A stretch of DNA of 60,776 nt from Paenibacillus phytorum (GTDB lineage: Bacteria; Bacillota; Bacilli; Paenibacillales; NBRC-103111): positions 1 to 60,776 of the forward strand of contig NZ_WHOA01000070.1 in NCBI RefSeq assembly GCF_013141715.1. Direction: 5' to 3'. Each line of letters opens with the position of its first letter. Positions within the stretch are counted from its first letter, which is position 1. Of the stretch, positions 27,120-40,004 are shown piece by piece. Made by a program: the position numbers and the translations under genes. Below the pieces are notes generated by a model. That model was not told the DNA's origin. It saw nothing but the letters and a program-made list of their open reading frames with translations, and searched no databases.

Positions 27120-30100
27120 TTGATGGACGTTAACAACTTCGAGTTTATGAAAATCGGCTTGGCATCACCCGATAAAATTCGCTCTTGGTCCCGTGGGGAA
27201 GTAAAGAAGCCGGAAACGATTAACTACAGAACCTTAAAGCCTGAGAAAGAAGGTCTTTTCTGCGAAAAGATCTTCGGGCCTACCAAAGATTGGGAATGTC
27301 ATTGCGGTAAATACAAACGAGTTCGTTATAAAGGCGTTGTTTGTGACCGTTGTGGCGTTGAAGTAACACGTCAAAAGGTACGTCGTGAGCGCATGGGTCA
27401 TATTGAACTTGCCGCTCCGGTATCCCACATTTGGTACTTCAAAGGTATTCCAAGCCGTATGGGGCTTGCGTTAGATATGTCTCCAAGATCGTTGGAGGAA
27501 ATCATCTACTTCGCTTCCTATGTGGTAACTGATCCAGGGGATACACCTTTGGAGAAGAAACAACTGCTTTCAGAGAAAGAATACCGCAGCTATCGCGAGA
27601 AGTACGGTTATGCTTTCCAAGCGGGAATGGGTGCGGAAGCCGTTAAAAAACTTCTAGTCGATATTGATATCGAGCGTGAAGTAGATACACTCAAAGAAGA
27701 ACTCAAAACAGCGCAAGGTCAACGTCGTAATCGTGCGATTAAGCGTCTGGAAGTTATGGAAGCATTCCGTAACTCGAAGAATTTACCAGGCTGGATGGTT
27801 CTGGATGTACTTCCTGTCATCCCTCCGGAGCTACGTCCGATGGTACAGCTTGATGGTGGCCGCTTCGCGACTTCTGACTTGAATGATCTGTATCGCCGCG
27901 TTATCAACCGTAACAACCGCTTGAAAAGATTGCTCGACCTAGGCGCTCCGGATATCATTGTTCAAAATGAAAAACGGATGCTCCAAGAAGCGGTTGATGC
28001 TCTTATCGATAATGGTCGTCGCGGCCGTCCGGTAACAGGCCCTGGTAACCGTCCTTTGAAATCCCTCAGCCATATGCTGAAAGGTAAACAAGGACGTTTC
28101 CGTCAAAACTTGCTCGGTAAACGTGTTGACTATTCCGGTCGTTCCGTTATCGTTGTAGGTCCTAACCTGAAGATGTACCAATGTGGTCTTCCGAAGGAAA
28201 TGGCACTTGAGTTGTTCAAGCCTTTCGTTATGAAAGAGCTTGTAAATAAAGGTTTGGCCCATAACATCAAAAGTGCAAAACGTAAAGTTGAGCGCGTAAG
28301 TCCAGATGTTTGGGATGTACTTGAAGAAGTAATTAAGGAGCACCCGGTTCTTCTGAACCGTGCCCCTACGCTGCATAGACTTGGTATTCAAGCTTTTGAA
28401 CCGATTCTGGTTGAAGGCCGCGCTATTAAACTTCATCCGCTCGTTTGTACAGCTTACAACGCTGACTTCGACGGTGACCAAATGGCCGTTCACGTACCAT
28501 TGTCTTCTGAAGCTCAAGCTGAAGCTCGCTTGCTCATGCTGGCGTCAGGTAACATCTTGAATCCGAAAGACGGTAAGCCTGTCGTTACGCCTTCACAGGA
28601 TATGGTTCTGGGAAGCTTCTATTTAACAACAGACAACAAATTCGCTAAAGGTGCTGGTTCTATTATTAGAACAGTGCATGAAGCAGTTTCTTCTTACCAA
28701 TCGGGCAAAATGGCACTGCACGCACGGGTTGCTATTCCTGCAAGAGCATTGAACAAAGTTAGTTTCTCTGAGAAACAGCAAAATGCAATCTTGATCACGA
28801 CGATCGGTAAAATCATTATGAATGAGATTTTCCCTAGCGACTTCCCATTCATTAATGAACCAACCAAAACAAACCTGCTGAATGGGATTCCTGATGCTCA
28901 CTTTGTTTTTGAAAAAGGTGCTGATCTTAGAGCTATTATGTTGGAACGTGAAGAGAACAAAGCGGTAGGTAAAGAATATCTCGGTTCTATCATTGCTGAG
29001 TGTTTCCGTAAATACCACACAACTCAAACGTCCATGATCCTTGATAAAATTAAAGAGCTTGGATTCACGTACTCCACCAAAGCGGGTATTACCGTAGCTG
29101 TCTCTGACGTTGTTGTTCCTACTGAAAAAGTAGCGATCCTCAAAGAATGTGAAGAGAAAGTACGTGTAGTAACGAACCAATACCGCCGCGGTTTGATTAC
29201 AGATGAAGAGCGTTATGACCGAGTTATTGCGATCTGGAGTAAAGCAAAGGATGAAATCACAGATATTTTGATGAAATCCCTTGATAAATACAACTCTATT
29301 AGCATGATGGTTGAATCCAAAGCGCGGGGTAATAAATCTCAGATTACACAGCTTGGCGGTATGCGTGGTTTGATGGCGAATCCATCCGGTAAAATTATGG
29401 AGTTGCCAATTAAATCGAACTTCCGTGAAGGTTTGACAATCTTGGAGTACTTTATTTCCACGCACGGAGCGCGTAAAGGTCTTGCCGATACAGCGTTACG
29501 TACAGCTGACTCCGGTTACCTGACTCGTCGTCTCGTTGACGTAGCACAAGACGTTATCGTTCGTGAAGATGATTGTGGAACTGACAAAGGCTTCATGGTT
29601 AGCAAAATTCAAGATGGTAAAGAGGTTATTGAAGATCTCTATGACCGTATTGAGGGTCGCTATGCTTATGAAACTCTTCGTCATCCGAAAACAGGTGAAG
29701 TTATTGTTCAACGCAATGAACTCATCGAATCGGGTATTGCAGATACAATTATTGAAGCAGGTATCGAGAAACTTCAAATTCGTTCCGTTCTTAGCTGCCG
29801 TACCAATCATGGTGTTTGTAAAAAATGTTACGGTCGTAACTTAGCTACTGGCCAGTTTGTTGAGGTTGGTGAAGCAGTTGGTATTATCGCTGCTCAATCC
29901 ATTGGTGAGCCAGGAACACAGTTAACGATGCGTACGTTCCATACCGGTGGTGTTGCCGGAGATGATATTACGCAAGGTTTGCCGCGTATTCAAGAGCTCT
30001 TCGAAGCTCGGAATCCGAAAGGTCAAGCGATCATTTCCGAAATTGATGGTACTGTGAAAGAAATCCGTGAAGCTAAGGACCGTCGTGAGATTGAAGTCCA

Positions 30101-30740
30101 AGGGGAAGCGGAATCCAAGGTATATGCAGTTCCTTACGGTTCACGTGTACGTGTTTCATTGAATCAACAAGTGGAAGCTGGAGACGAGTTGACTGACGGT
30201 TCTATCGATCCGAAGGAAATGCTCCGTATCAAAGGTATCCGCGGTGTGCAGAACTACATTCTGCAAGAGGTTCAACGCGTATATCGTAACCAAGGGGTAG
30301 AAATTAACGATAAACATATCGAAGTTATGGTTCGCCAAATGTTACGGAAAATCCGTATCGTTGACGCTGGAGATACAACGCTTCTTCCTGGTTCCTTCGT
30401 AGACATCCATGAATACGAAGCAGCCAACAAAGTTGCCTTATTCGCTGGTAGTGAGCCTGCTGTTGCAAGGCCTATCTTGCTCGGTATTACTAAAGCGTCC
30501 CTAGAGACCGATTCCTTCCTATCTGCAGCGTCTTTCCAAGAAACGACACGTGTCTTGACGGATGCAGCAATTAAAGGCAAGGTTGACCAATTACTTGGTC
30601 TTAAGGAGAACGTTATTATCGGTAAACTTATACCTGCAGGTACGGGTATGCCTCGTTACCGGAATATCCGTATTACGGATCCGAACGAAGTGGTTGTACA
30701 AGACGAGGATCTTGAAAAAGAAACTGTCACTGTTGAATAG
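27120..30740 (+). CDS. rpoC: RNA polymerase beta' subunit
   Basis: 1206 aa. N-terminal zinc site CHCGKYK ... CDRCGVEV; active-site Mg motif [12 protein letters not shown]; trigger loop region [10 protein letters not shown]; second zinc site [19 protein letters not shown] at 27120 (M-M-DVNNFEF) aligns with the B. subtilis N-terminus; ATG 27123 is equally served by AAAGGAGGG. 69 nt after rpoB, same transcript. Ends at a strong hairpin. Confidence 0.99.
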   Translation: MMDVNNFEFMKIGLASPDKIRSWSRGEVKKPETINYRTLKPEKEGLFCEKIFGPTKDWECHCGKYKRVRYKGVVCDRCGVEVTRQKVRRERMGHIELAAPVSHIWYFKGIPSRMGLALDMSPRSLEEIIYFASYVVTDPGDTPLEKKQLLSEKEYRSYREKYGYAFQAGMGAEAVKKLLVDIDIEREVDTLKEELKTAQGQRRNRAIKRLEVMEAFRNSKNLPGWMVLDVLPVIPPELRPMVQLDGGRFATSDLNDLYRRVINRNNRLKRLLDLGAPDIIVQNEKRMLQEAVDALIDNGRRGRPVTGPGNRPLKSLSHMLKGKQGRFRQNLLGKRVDYSGRSVIVVGPNLKMYQCGLPKEMALELFKPFVMKELVNKGLAHNIKSAKRKVERVSPDVWDVLEEVIKEHPVLLNRAPTLHRLGIQAFEPILVEGRAIKLHPLVCTAYNADFDGDQMAVHVPLSSEAQAEARLLMLASGNILNPKDGKPVVTPSQDMVLGSFYLTTDNKFAKGAGSIIRTVHEAVSSYQSGKMALHARVAIPARALNKVSFSEKQQNAILITTIGKIIMNEIFPSDFPFINEPTKTNLLNGIPDAHFVFEKGADLRAIMLEREENKAVGKEYLGSIIAECFRKYHTTQTSMILDKIKELGFTYSTKAGITVAVSDVVVPTEKVAILKECEEKVRVVTNQYRRGLITDEERYDRVIAIWSKAKDEITDILMKSLDKYNSISMMVESKARGNKSQITQLGGMRGLMANPSGKIMELPIKSNFREGLTILEYFISTHGARKGLADTALRTADSGYLTRRLVDVAQDVIVREDDCGTDKGFMVSKIQDGKEVIEDLYDRIEGRYAYETLRHPKTGEVIVQRNELIESGIADTIIEAGIEKLQIRSVLSCRTNHGVCKKCYGRNLATGQFVEVGEAVGIIAAQSIGEPGTQLTMRTFHTGGVAGDDITQGLPRIQELFEARNPKGQAIISEIDGTVKEIREAKDRREIEVQGEAESKVYAVPYGSRVRVSLNQQVEAGDELTDGSIDPKEMLRIKGIRGVQNYILQEVQRVYRNQGVEINDKHIEVMVRQMLRKIRIVDAGDTTLLPGSFVDIHEYEAANKVALFAGSEPAVARPILLGITKASLETDSFLSAASFQETTRVLTDAAIKGKVDQLLGLKENVIIGKLIPAGTGMPRYRNIRITDPNEVVVQDEDLEKETVTVE

Positions 30741-30754
30741 ATTCGCTATGTAAT

Positions 30755-30810
30755 CAGGAGGGATAGCCACTTTATAATGAAGTGCGCTGTCCCTTCTGCT
30801 TTACTTTTAC
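30755..30810 (+). terminator. Terminator after rpoC
   Basis: CAGGAGGGATAGC-CACTT folds onto AAGTG-CGCTGTCCCTTCTG with few mismatches, followed by a pyrimidine-rich tract (CTTTACTTTTAC). Separates rpoBC from the str operon promoter. Confidence 0.75.
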
Positions 30811-30848
30811 TAATCTAGTAAGACTAATAAAATATATGAAGTTATTCC

Positions 30849-30877
30849 TTGACACCCGAAGATCAAAGTGCTAATAT
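30849..30877 (+). promoter_or_regulatory. Promoter of the str operon
   Basis: TTGACA at 30849-30854 and TAATAT at 30872-30877 with a 17-bp spacer, about 55 bp before the L7Ae-like gene that leads rpsL-rpsG-fusA-tuf. Confidence 0.8.
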
Positions 30878-30930
30878 ATCGTAGTGTGCCTAAGTCGATA
30901 TTCTTTCCTTTTCTTTGAAGGGGGTGCCTT

Positions 30931-31182
30931 ATGTCTTATGATAAAGTCAAACAGGCGAAGAATATAAGTGTAGGTACGAAAAAAGTTACAAAAATAGTCG
31001 AACAAGGTAAGGCAGTCGAAGTTTTTGTTTCTAAAGATGCAGATCCGCGATTGACGATAAATCTGGTAACTCTCTGTACGCAGAAGGGTGTACCTATTAC
31101 CTACGTAGATTCTATGAAGATGCTAGGTAAAGCATGTGGAATTGAAGTTGGAGCTGCGGTAGCAGCTGTTGTAAATGAATAA
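30931..31182 (+). CDS. L7Ae-family K-turn binding ribosomal protein
   Basis: 83 aa, homologue of B. subtilis YbxF/RplGB, an L7Ae-type kink-turn RNA binding protein associated with the ribosome. Conserved: GTKKVTKIVEQGKAVEVFVS, DADPR, and PITYVDSMKMLGKACGIEVG. GAAGGGGGTG precedes ATG. It follows its own promoter and precedes rpsL by 163 nt. Confidence 0.93.
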   Translation: MSYDKVKQAKNISVGTKKVTKIVEQGKAVEVFVSKDADPRLTINLVTLCTQKGVPITYVDSMKMLGKACGIEVGAAVAAVVNE

Positions 31183-31205
31183 ACGCTAAAGACGTTTTTG
31201 TTAGT

Positions 31206-31253
31206 GGCCATAGCCTACATAAGTTCTTATAACTTTTCGCAGCTATCCATGGC
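31206..31253 (+). other. Structured rpsL leader
   Basis: GGCCATAGC pairs loosely with GCTATCCATGGC and encloses a small AAGTT-CTTAT-AACTT hairpin, in the 163-nt gap before rpsL. No U-tract follows. Possibly a ribosomal protein binding leader; unassigned. Confidence 0.4.
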
Positions 31254-31345
31254 AAGGACTTTCTCTTTGCTCATTTATGACTCGCCTGGATCTGTGGGCT
31301 TGCAAGAAGAACATCATGTTATGAATGTAGGGAGGAGGTGGCGAT

Positions 31346-31765
31346 ATGCCAACAATTAACCAACTAGTACGTAAAGGTCGTCAAGCGAAGGTGGATAAGT
31401 CTAAATCACCAGCTTTGCAAAAAGGTTTTAACGCTTTGAAAAGAGAAGCAACGGATTTGAGTGCACCTCAAAAACGTGGTGTCTGCACGCGTGTAGGTAC
31501 TATGACTCCTAAGAAGCCTAACTCCGCACTTCGTAAATACGCACGTGTTCGTTTAACGAACCGCGTAGAGGTGACAGCTTACATTCCAGGTATCGGTCAC
31601 AACCTGCAAGAACACAGTGTTGTATTGATCCGTGGAGGTAGAATTAAAGATCTTCCAGGGGTACGTTATCACATCGTGCGTGGCGCGCTGGATACTTCCG
31701 GTGTTAACAACCGTAAGCAATCCCGTTCCAAATACGGTACAAAACGTCCGAAAGTTAAAAAATAA
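31346..31765 (+). CDS. rpsL: 30S ribosomal protein S12
   Basis: 139 aa decoding-centre protein. [11 protein letters not shown] and [14 protein letters not shown] carry the lysines (K43 and K88 in E. coli numbering) whose changes give streptomycin resistance; both are lysine here. GGGAGGAGGTGG upstream. First of rpsL-rpsG-fusA-tuf. Confidence 0.99.
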   Translation: MPTINQLVRKGRQAKVDKSKSPALQKGFNALKREATDLSAPQKRGVCTRVGTMTPKKPNSALRKYARVRLTNRVEVTAYIPGIGHNLQEHSVVLIRGGRIKDLPGVRYHIVRGALDTSGVNNRKQSRSKYGTKRPKVKK

Positions 31766-31809
31766 GAGATAATAATCAGGGATGATTCTTATAAGAAAGG
31801 GGGATAACT

Positions 31810-32280
31810 ATGCCTCGTAAAGGTCCAGTTACTCGCAGAGACGTATTGCCAGATCCAATTTATAATAGCAAACTAGTTACTCGTCTTATCAATCGCATTA
31901 TGGTTGATGGAAAAAGAGGGGTAGCACAAACCATTCTATACAACGCTTTTAACCTCGTGAAAGATCGTACGGGTAAAGAGCCGATGGAAGTGTTTGAAGC
32001 TGCAATCAAAAACATTATGCCAGTACTAGAAGTTAAAGCTCGCCGTGTTGGTGGGGCAAACTATCAAGTACCTATCGAAGTAAGACCTGATCGTCGTTCG
32101 ACATTAGGTTTGCGTTGGTTGGTTAACTACTCACGTCTACGTGGTGAGAAGACGATGGAAGAAAGATTGGCTTATGAAATCATCGATGCTAGCAACAGCA
32201 CAGGCTCTTCCGTTAAGAAACGTGAAGATACACACAAAATGGCTGAAGCTAATAAAGCATTCGCTCACTATCGTTGGTAG
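31810..32280 (+). CDS. rpsG: 30S ribosomal protein S7
   Basis: 156 aa head-assembly primary binder. Begins [16 protein letters not shown]; contains [17 protein letters not shown] and ends [16 protein letters not shown] precedes the ATG. 44 nt after rpsL, 38 nt before fusA. Confidence 0.99.
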   Translation: MPRKGPVTRRDVLPDPIYNSKLVTRLINRIMVDGKRGVAQTILYNAFNLVKDRTGKEPMEVFEAAIKNIMPVLEVKARRVGGANYQVPIEVRPDRRSTLGLRWLVNYSRLRGEKTMEERLAYEIIDASNSTGSSVKKREDTHKMAEANKAFAHYRW

Positions 32281-32318
32281 AATTCTAAATCAATATCAGA
32301 AAGGAGACATAACGACCT

Positions 32319-34394
32319 ATGGCTAGAGAGTTCTCCTTAAAAAACACACGTAATATCGGGATCATGGCTCATATCGATGCTGGTAAAACGACAACAACAG
32401 AGCGCATTCTGTACTATACAGGTAAAGTTCACAAAATCGGAGAAGTGCACGAAGGTGCAGCTACGATGGACTGGATGGAGCAGGAACAAGAGCGCGGAAT
32501 CACGATTACTTCCGCCGCTACAACTGCGCAATGGGAAGGTCACCGCATCAATATTATTGATACCCCGGGACACGTTGACTTTACCGTTGAGGTAGAGCGT
32601 TCCCTTCGTGTGTTGGATGGAGCAGTTGGTGTATTTAGTGCGAAAGAGGGCGTTGAGCCTCAATCGGAAACAGTTTGGAGACAAGCTGATAAATACAACG
32701 TTCCACGGATTGCTTACGTAAACAAAATGGATATCATCGGTGCAGACTTCTTGCAAGTTGTTGAATCCATGCGTCAAAAACTTGGTGCAAATGCAGTAGC
32801 TATTCAACTTCCAATCGGTGCTGAGAATGAATTCAAAGGTATCATTGACTTGGTTGATGAAGTTGCTTATATGTACAAAGACGATCTTGGTAAGGATATC
32901 GAGAAAATCGAGATTCCTGCTGAGTTCAAAGATCAAGTTGCAGAACTTCGCTTGGAATTGATTGAGAAAGTCGCTGAGCTTGATGAAGATCTTACAATGA
33001 AGTACCTTGAAGGCGAAGAAATTTCTGTTGACGAAATCAAAGCAGCTCTACGTAAAGGTGTCTGCGAAGTGAAAATCTTCCCAGTTATCGTAGGGTCTTC
33101 TTACAGAAACAAAGGTGTTCAATTGATGTTGGATGCGGTAATTAGTTACCTACCATCACCACTTGATGTACCTGACATTAAAGGTGTACTTGACGATGGT
33201 ACTGAAGTGGTTCGTAAGTCTGCTGATGATCAACCTTTCTCAGCGCTTGCATTCAAAATCATGACAGATCCTTTCGTTGGTCGTCTTACGTTCTTCCGAG
33301 TTTACTCTGGTACCTTGAACTCCGGTTCCTACGTTGTTAACGCAACAAAAGGCAAACGTGAGCGCGTTGGTCGTATCCTGCAAATGCATGCGAACAGCCG
33401 TCAAGAAATCAGTATTGTATACGCTGGTGACATCGCCGCGGCCGTTGGATTGAAAGATACAACGACTGGTGATACACTTTGTGATGAGAAAAATCCAGTT
33501 ATTCTTGAGAAAATGGTCTTCCCTGAACCGGTTATCCAGCTTGCTGTTGAACCGAAGACGAAAGCCGACCAAGATAAAATGGGTATCGCATTGCAAAAAC
33601 TTGCTGAAGAAGATCCGACTTTCCGTGCTTCCACAGACGAAGAAACAGGACAAACGATCATCGCAGGTATGGGTGAGCTTCACCTTGAGATCCTCGTTGA
33701 CCGTATGCTTCGTGAGTTCAAAGTAGAAACCAATGTTGGTAAACCGCAAGTAGCTTATCGTGAAACGTTCCGTGCATCAGCTAAAGTTGAAGGTAAATTC
33801 GTTCGTCAATCCGGTGGTCGTGGTCAATACGGACATTGTTGGGTTGAGTTCGAACCTCAAGAAGCTGGTACAGGTTTCATTTTCGAAAGCAAAGTAGTGG
33901 GCGGATCTATTCCTAGAGAATATATCGCACCAATTCAAGCTGGTATCGAAGAGTCCATGAAAAACGGTGTAATCGCAGGATTCCCTCTCGTGGATATCAA
34001 AGCTACAGTTGTTGATGGATCTTACCATGATGTTGACTCCAATGAAATGGCGTTCAAAATCGCAGGTTCCATGGCACTTAAAGCAGCTAAAGAAAAATGT
34101 AAACCGGTTCTTCTTGAGCCAATCATGAAGGTTGAAGTTACTGTACCTGAAGAGTACATGGGCGATGTTATGGGTGACCTTAACTCCCGTCGTGGACGTA
34201 TTGAAGGTATGGATAACCGTCATGGCGCGCAAATCATCCGTGCTAAGGTGCCTTTGTCCGAAATGTTTGGATATTCCACAACACTTCGTTCAAGAACACA
34301 AGGCCGTGGTGTTTACTCCATGGAACTTTCACATTATGAAGAAGTACCTAAGTCCATTGCAGAAGAAATTATTGCAAAAGGCAAAGGCGCTTAA
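32319..34394 (+). CDS. fusA: Elongation factor G
   Basis: 691 aa translocase GTPase. G1 AHIDAGKTT, switch [12 protein letters not shown]4 NKMD; domain IV includes [14 protein letters not shown]. Standard length without insertions, so a canonical EF-G rather than a tetracycline-protection or fusidic-acid-resistant paralogue. AAAGGAG upstream. Confidence 0.99.
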   Translation: MAREFSLKNTRNIGIMAHIDAGKTTTTERILYYTGKVHKIGEVHEGAATMDWMEQEQERGITITSAATTAQWEGHRINIIDTPGHVDFTVEVERSLRVLDGAVGVFSAKEGVEPQSETVWRQADKYNVPRIAYVNKMDIIGADFLQVVESMRQKLGANAVAIQLPIGAENEFKGIIDLVDEVAYMYKDDLGKDIEKIEIPAEFKDQVAELRLELIEKVAELDEDLTMKYLEGEEISVDEIKAALRKGVCEVKIFPVIVGSSYRNKGVQLMLDAVISYLPSPLDVPDIKGVLDDGTEVVRKSADDQPFSALAFKIMTDPFVGRLTFFRVYSGTLNSGSYVVNATKGKRERVGRILQMHANSRQEISIVYAGDIAAAVGLKDTTTGDTLCDEKNPVILEKMVFPEPVIQLAVEPKTKADQDKMGIALQKLAEEDPTFRASTDEETGQTIIAGMGELHLEILVDRMLREFKVETNVGKPQVAYRETFRASAKVEGKFVRQSGGRGQYGHCWVEFEPQEAGTGFIFESKVVGGSIPREYIAPIQAGIEESMKNGVIAGFPLVDIKATVVDGSYHDVDSNEMAFKIAGSMALKAAKEKCKPVLLEPIMKVEVTVPEEYMGDVMGDLNSRRGRIEGMDNRHGAQIIRAKVPLSEMFGYSTTLRSRTQGRGVYSMELSHYEEVPKSIAEEIIAKGKGA

Positions 34395-34433
34395 TATAAA
34401 ACTATTAGTCACTCTAAGGAGGAATCGTTTAAA

Positions 34434-35624
34434 ATGGCAAAGGCTAAATTTGAACGTAACAAACCGCATGTTAACATCGGTACTATCGGTCACGTTGACC
34501 ATGGTAAAACAACTTTGACAGCAGCTATTACAACTGTATTGTCCAAAAGATACGGTGGAGCTGCAGTAGCATTCGACCAAATCGATAAAGCACCAGAAGA
34601 GCGCGAGCGCGGTATCACAATCTCCACTGCTCACGTTGAGTACGAAACACCTAACCGTCACTACGCACACGTTGACTGCCCTGGACATGCTGACTATGTT
34701 AAAAACATGATCACTGGTGCTGCTCAAATGGACGGAGCGATCCTGGTTGTATCCGCAGCTGACGGCCCTATGCCGCAAACTCGCGAGCACATCCTTCTTT
34801 CCCGTCAAGTAGGCGTACCTTACATCGTAGTATTCCTTAACAAATGTGATATGGTTGAAGACGAAGAGTTGCTTGAATTGGTTGAGATGGAAGTTCGCGA
34901 CCTTCTTAACGAATATGAGTTCCCAGGCGATGATACTCCAATCATCCGTGGTGCAGCTCGTGAAGCTCTTGCTAACCCAGAAGGTCCTTGGGCTGACAAA
35001 ATCATCGAGTTGTTCGAACAAGTTGATACTTACATCCCAACTCCTGAGCGTCAAACTGACAAGCCTTTCCTTATGCCAGTTGAGGATGTATTCTCAATCA
35101 CTGGTCGTGGAACAGTTGCAACTGGTCGTGTTGAGCGTGGTACTGTTAAAGTACAAGAAGAAGTTGAAATCGTTGGTATCGCTGAAGAAACTCGTAAATG
35201 CATCGTAACTGGTGTAGAGATGTTCCGTAAATTGCTTGATTCCGCTCAAGCTGGTGACAACATTGGAGCTTTGCTTCGTGGTGTAGACCGTAAAGATATC
35301 GAGCGTGGACAAGTACTTGCGAAACCAGGTTCAGTTAAACCACACACGAACTTCACAGCACAAATCTACGTTCTAACTAAAGAAGAGGGTGGCCGTCATA
35401 AGCCTTTCTTCACAGGTTACCGTCCACAGTTCTACTTCCGTACAACTGACGTAACGGGTATCATCTCCCTTCCAGAAGGTACTGAGATGGTTATGCCTGG
35501 TGATAACATCACTGTTACTGTTGAACTAATCAACCCAATCGCAATCGAAGAAGGAACACGCTTCGCGATTCGTGAAGGCGGACGTACAGTTGGTGCGGGC
35601 GCGGTTGCAACAATTCAAAAGTAA
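34434..35624 (+). CDS. tuf: Elongation factor Tu
   Basis: 396 aa. G1 GHVDHGKTT, switch [11 protein letters not shown]4 NKCD. Domains II and III are full length, ending [10 protein letters not shown]. Strong AAGGAGG and strongly biased codons fit very high expression. Last gene of the str operon; a terminator follows. Confidence 0.99.
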   Translation: MAKAKFERNKPHVNIGTIGHVDHGKTTLTAAITTVLSKRYGGAAVAFDQIDKAPEERERGITISTAHVEYETPNRHYAHVDCPGHADYVKNMITGAAQMDGAILVVSAADGPMPQTREHILLSRQVGVPYIVVFLNKCDMVEDEELLELVEMEVRDLLNEYEFPGDDTPIIRGAAREALANPEGPWADKIIELFEQVDTYIPTPERQTDKPFLMPVEDVFSITGRGTVATGRVERGTVKVQEEVEIVGIAEETRKCIVTGVEMFRKLLDSAQAGDNIGALLRGVDRKDIERGQVLAKPGSVKPHTNFTAQIYVLTKEEGGRHKPFFTGYRPQFYFRTTDVTGIISLPEGTEMVMPGDNITVTVELINPIAIEEGTRFAIREGGRTVGAGAVATIQK

Positions 35625-35640
35625 TACCTATATATAGAAG

Positions 35641-35674
35641 AAACACTCATCGTTTAGGCGGTGGGTGTTTTTTT
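35641..35674 (+). terminator. Terminator after tuf
   Basis: AAACACTCATC / GGTGGGTGTTT stem with G-U pairs, followed by seven Ts. Confidence 0.8.
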
Positions 35675-35696
35675 ATGCATATGCCTAAAATTTCGC

Positions 35697-35725
35697 TTGC
35701 TTTTCCTTTTCAAATTTTATATAAT
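35697..35725 (+). promoter_or_regulatory. Promoter of the S10 operon
   Basis: TTGCTT at 35697-35702, 17-bp spacer, TATAAT at 35720-35725. It drives rpsJ through at least the spc genes; no clear internal promoter was seen downstream until rplM. Confidence 0.82.
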
Positions 35726-35731
35726 ATAAAA

Positions 35732-36173
<442 letters not shown>

Positions 36174-36218
36174 AACAACTATAGAATGAACGTTTAGGAA
36201 GGAAATGAGGTGTCAACG

Positions 36219-36842
36219 ATGAAAGGTATCTTAGGAAAAAAACTTGGGATGACACAGTTGTTTACTCCGGAGGGTAATGTAGTTCCGGTAACTGTCATTC
36301 AAGCGGGACCATGTGTGGTACTGCAAAAGAAAGATGTGGATAACGACGGATATGAGTCGATCCAAATCGGTTTTGATGATGTGAAAGCTAGCAGAATCAT
36401 TAAACCAGAGCTTGGCCATGCGAAAAAAGCAGGGGCAACGCCTAAGCGCTACGTTAAAGAAATTCGTGGCATTCAGTTGGGTGACTATGAAGTTGGTCAA
36501 GAACTGAAAGCAGATCTGTTTACAGAGGGCGAATTCGTTGATGTAACGGGTACTTCCAAAGGTAAAGGTTTCCAAGGTAACATCAAAAGACATAACCAAT
36601 CCACAGGCCCTATGGCTCACGGATCACGTTATCACCGCGGACCAGGTTCCATGGGTTCCATTCAAGCAAACCGCGTTCCTAAAGGTAAGAAATTGCCAGG
36701 GCACATGGGTAACGAAACAGTAACTTTGCAAAACCTGCAAATCATTAAAGTAGATGCTGAGCGTAACGTGTTGCTAGTTAAAGGTTCCATTCCGGGTCCT
36801 AGAAACAGCTACGTTAGCGTGAAGTCTGCTGTGAAAAAGTAA
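36219..36842 (+). CDS. rplC: 50S ribosomal protein L3
   Basis: 207 aa. [15 protein letters not shown] start; [15 protein letters not shown] and GSMGSIQ loops near the peptidyl transferase centre. ATG 36219 is preferred to GTG 36210, which lies in the AATGAGGTG ribosome site. 45 nt after rpsJ. Confidence 0.99.
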   Translation: MKGILGKKLGMTQLFTPEGNVVPVTVIQAGPCVVLQKKDVDNDGYESIQIGFDDVKASRIIKPELGHAKKAGATPKRYVKEIRGIQLGDYEVGQELKADLFTEGEFVDVTGTSKGKGFQGNIKRHNQSTGPMAHGSRYHRGPGSMGSIQANRVPKGKKLPGHMGNETVTLQNLQIIKVDAERNVLLVKGSIPGPRNSYVSVKSAVKK

Positions 36843-36858
36843 GAAAGGAGGAAGACAG

Positions 36859-37485
36859 ATGCCAAAAGTAGCTTTATATAATGTAACAGGTGCTCAGGTA
36901 GGAGAAGTTGAACTGTCTGACGTTGTTTTCGGAATTGAGCCTCACGTTCATGCGATCCACGAAGCTGTTCTTTTGCAACAAGCAGCTGTGCGTCAAGGAA
37001 CACACAAAACAAAAGGTCGTTCGGAAGTTCGCGGCGGTGGTCGTAAACCTTGGAAACAAAAAGGTACAGGTCGTGCGCGTCAAGGTAGTATTCGTGCTCC
37101 ACAGTGGAAAGGCGGCGGTACAGTATTCGGACCGACACCTCGTAGCTATGGTTTCAAATTGCCTAGAAAAGTTCGTCGCTTAGCGATCAAATCCGCTTTG
37201 TCCTCGAAACTTATCGATAACAACTTGATCGTATTGGATCAACTTCAAATGAATGCTCCGAAAACGAAGGATTTCGTTGCTATTCTTAACAACCTGAAAG
37301 TAGATAGCAAAGTACTAGTTGTGGGCGTTGCTAACGACTCTAATGTTGCTTTGTCTGCTCGTAATATCCCAGGTGTGAAATTTGTTGCTGCTGATGGAGT
37401 TAACGTTCTTGATGTCATGCTTTATGACAAATTGATCTTAACACAAGAGGCTGTACAGAAAGTTGAGGAGGTGCTTGCACAATGA
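36859..37485 (+). CDS. rplD: 50S ribosomal protein L4
   Basis: 208 aa. The exit-tunnel loop [20 protein letters not shown] is intact. In some bacteria L4 autoregulates the S10 operon. AGAAAGGAGG upstream; overlaps rplW by four bases. Confidence 0.99.
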   Translation: MPKVALYNVTGAQVGEVELSDVVFGIEPHVHAIHEAVLLQQAAVRQGTHKTKGRSEVRGGGRKPWKQKGTGRARQGSIRAPQWKGGGTVFGPTPRSYGFKLPRKVRRLAIKSALSSKLIDNNLIVLDQLQMNAPKTKDFVAILNNLKVDSKVLVVGVANDSNVALSARNIPGVKFVAADGVNVLDVMLYDKLILTQEAVQKVEEVLAQ

Positions 37486-37772
37486 AAAATCCACGCGACA
37501 TTATCAAGCGCCCGATCATCACTGAGCGTACAAGCGACCTAATGGCTAACAAAAAGTATGTTTTCGAAGTAGATCTTCGCGCTAACAAAACAGAAATTAA
37601 ACAAGCTATTGAAGCGATCTTCAAAGTGAAAGTTACAAATGTAAACACACTCAGAATGCCTGCTAAGCCTAAACGTTATGGCAAACACTCCGGTTACACT
37701 TCCATCTGGAAGAAAGCTATCGTGTCCCTAAGCGCAGAAAGCAAAGAATTGGAATTCTTTGAATCAGTATAA
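37482..37772 (+). CDS. rplW: 50S ribosomal protein L23
   Basis: 96 aa tunnel-exit protein that docks trigger factor and [23 protein letters not shown] at the start. ATG overlaps the rplD stop, so it is translationally coupled. Confidence 0.99.
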   Translation: MKNPRDIIKRPIITERTSDLMANKKYVFEVDLRANKTEIKQAIEAIFKVKVTNVNTLRMPAKPKRYGKHSGYTSIWKKAIVSLSAESKELEFFESV

Positions 37773-37803
37773 CCCTATCTCTTGAAGTAAGGAGGAAATC
37801 AGA

Positions 37804-38634
37804 GTGCCAATTAAAAAATACAAACCAACCTCACCAGCTCGACGTGCGATGTCGGTTTCTACTTTTGAAGAAATCACAACATCAACACCGGAGAAATCCT
37901 TGCTTGCTCCTTTGTTCAAGCATGCTGGTCGTAACAACCAAGGTAAAATTACGGTTCGTCACCATGGTGGTGGACACAAACGTAAATACCGTATTATCGA
38001 TTTCAAACGTACTAAAGATGGAATACCAGGACGCGTTGCTACAGTTGAGTACGATCCTAACCGTTCCGCGAACATCGCATTGATTCATTATGCTGATGGC
38101 GAGAAAAAATACATCATCGCTCCAAAAGGCCTTAAAGTGGACGATCGTATCGTATCTGGACCACAAGCAGATATCAAAGTAGGTAACGCTCTTCCATTGG
38201 AAAACATTCCAGTTGGTACAGTTATCCACAACATCGAGTTGAAGCCTGGTAAAGGTGCACAATTAGTGCGCGCTGCCGGTACGGAAGCTCAACTTCTTGG
38301 TAAAGAAGAAACTTACGTAACAATTCGCCTTTCATCCGGTGAAGTTCGTAAAGTCCTTAAAGTTTGCCGCGCAACTATCGGTTCTGTTGGTAACGAAGAT
38401 CACGAGCTCGTGAAAATCGGTAAAGCAGGACGTAATCGTTGGAAAGGCAATCGTCCACAAGTTCGTGGGGTCGTAATGAACCCGAATGATCACCCACACG
38501 GTGGTGGTGAAGGACGCGCACCAATCGGACGTAAATCACCTATGTCACCATGGGGTAAACCGACGCTTGGTTTCAAAACTCGTAAAAAAGGTAAAGCATC
38601 CGATAAATACATTGTACGTCGTCGTACGAAGTAA
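37804..38634 (+). CDS. rplB: 50S ribosomal protein L2
   Basis: 276 aa, essential for subunit association and peptidyl transfer. [20 protein letters not shown] and the C-terminal [13 protein letters not shown] (active-centre histidine loop). GTG start after AAGGAGG. 31 nt after rplW. Confidence 0.99.
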   Translation: MPIKKYKPTSPARRAMSVSTFEEITTSTPEKSLLAPLFKHAGRNNQGKITVRHHGGGHKRKYRIIDFKRTKDGIPGRVATVEYDPNRSANIALIHYADGEKKYIIAPKGLKVDDRIVSGPQADIKVGNALPLENIPVGTVIHNIELKPGKGAQLVRAAGTEAQLLGKEETYVTIRLSSGEVRKVLKVCRATIGSVGNEDHELVKIGKAGRNRWKGNRPQVRGVVMNPNDHPHGGGEGRAPIGRKSPMSPWGKPTLGFKTRKKGKASDKYIVRRRTK

Positions 38635-38682
38635 TCTAGGATATAGACATTCTCTTAAGGTTCAAGGAAGGGAGGAACACCC

Positions 38683-38961
38683 ATGGGTCGCAGCTTAAAG
38701 AAAGGTCCATTTATTGATGGATACTTACTGAAAAAAGTAGAAGACTTGAACACTTCCAGCAAAAAACTGGTTATCAAAACGTGGTCCCGTCGTTCTACGA
38801 TTTACCCGCAATTCGTTGGTCACACTTTCGGAGTTTATGACGGAAGAAAACACGTGCCTGTATACGTAACGGAAGATATGGTTGGGCATAAGCTTGGTGA
38901 ATTTGCTCCAACACGTACTTACAAAGGTCACGATGACGATAAGAAAACCGGAAAACGTTAA
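38683..38961 (+). CDS. rpsS: 30S ribosomal protein S19
   Basis: 92 aa. [20 protein letters not shown] start and [12 protein letters not shown] near the end. AAGGGAGG upstream, 48 nt after rplB. Confidence 0.99.
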   Translation: MGRSLKKGPFIDGYLLKKVEDLNTSSKKLVIKTWSRRSTIYPQFVGHTFGVYDGRKHVPVYVTEDMVGHKLGEFAPTRTYKGHDDDKKTGKR

Positions 38962-38992
38962 TTTCAATTTTTAACCGAGAGGAGGTACTACC

Positions 38993-39325
38993 ATGCAAGC
39001 AAAAGCAATATTGAACCACGCTCGGATTGCTCCTCGTAAAGCAAAGCTAGTTGTTGACTTGATTCGGGGAAAAGCGGTAGGTGAAGCGATTGCGATTCTG
39101 CGTCACACGCCTAAAGCAGCTTCTCCAATTCTGGAGAAACTACTGAATTCCGCAATTGCCAATGCAGAGCATAACTATTCATTAGATCCTAATAAACTTG
39201 TGGTGTCTGAGACATTTGTTAACCAAGGACCTACAATGAAAAGGTTCCAACAACGTGCAATGGGCCGCGCTAGCGCGATCAAAAAACGTACCAGCCACAT
39301 TACAATCGTGGTATCTGAAAAATAA
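38993..39325 (+). CDS. rplV: 50S ribosomal protein L22
   Basis: 110 aa. Beta-hairpin tip region [20 protein letters not shown] lines the exit tunnel; no macrolide-type insertion. AGAGGAGG upstream; 13 nt before rpsC. Confidence 0.99.
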   Translation: MQAKAILNHARIAPRKAKLVVDLIRGKAVGEAIAILRHTPKAASPILEKLLNSAIANAEHNYSLDPNKLVVSETFVNQGPTMKRFQQRAMGRASAIKKRTSHITIVVSEK

Positions 39326-39338
39326 GGAGGGGTAACGT

Positions 39339-40001
39339 GTGGGTCAGAAGGTAAACCCGGTAGGCTTTAGAATTGGTGTCATTCGTGATTGGGAGTCCAA
39401 ATGGTTCGCAGAGAAAGATTTCGGAACTCTGTTGCTTGAGGACGTCAAAATCCGCGAATACTTAAAAAATAAACTTAAAGATGCTGCAGTTTCCCACATC
39501 GAAATCGAACGCGCGGCTAACCGTGTGAACGTTACGATTCAAACTGCAAAACCAGGAATGGTTATTGGTAAAGGCGGAGCTGAAGTTGAAGTTATTCGTA
39601 ACTACATCGCTGCTATGTCCAATAAAAAAGTTCACATTAACATCTCTGAAATCAAAAGCCCAGATCTTGACGCTATTCTAGTAGCTGAAGCTGTTGCACT
39701 TCAATTGGAACGTCGTGTTTCATTCCGTCGTGCAATGAAACAAGCTATGCAAAGAACGATGAGATCCGGTGCAAAAGGTATCAAAGTAGCAACTAGCGGA
39801 CGTCTTGGCGGTGCTGAGATCGCTCGTACGGAAGGATATAGCGAAGGAACAGTTCCACTTCATACGCTTCGTGCGGATATCGACTATGGTACTGCTGAAG
39901 CAGCCACTACTTATGGACGTATCGGTGTAAAAGTATGGATTTATCGTGGAGAAGTGCTTCCGCCAGCTAAGAAAAAGGCTCAGCCGGAAGGAGGAATTTA
40001 A
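39339..40001 (+). CDS. rpsC: 30S ribosomal protein S3
   Basis: 220 aa mRNA-entry protein. GTG start [20 protein letters not shown] domain motif [23 protein letters not shown] upstream; three bases before rplP. Confidence 0.99.
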   Translation: MGQKVNPVGFRIGVIRDWESKWFAEKDFGTLLLEDVKIREYLKNKLKDAAVSHIEIERAANRVNVTIQTAKPGMVIGKGGAEVEVIRNYIAAMSNKKVHINISEIKSPDLDAILVAEAVALQLERRVSFRRAMKQAMQRTMRSGAKGIKVATSGRLGGAEIARTEGYSEGTVPLHTLRADIDYGTAEAATTYGRIGVKVWIYRGEVLPPAKKKAQPEGGI

Positions 40002-40004
40002 ATC

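Noticed and set aside
28623..29465. 280-codon open frame on the minus strand inside rpoC
   Set aside because: Antisense shadow of strongly biased rpoC codons; no ribosome site and no recognisable protein motif. Similar long minus frames inside fusA, tuf and rpoB were rejected for the same reason.
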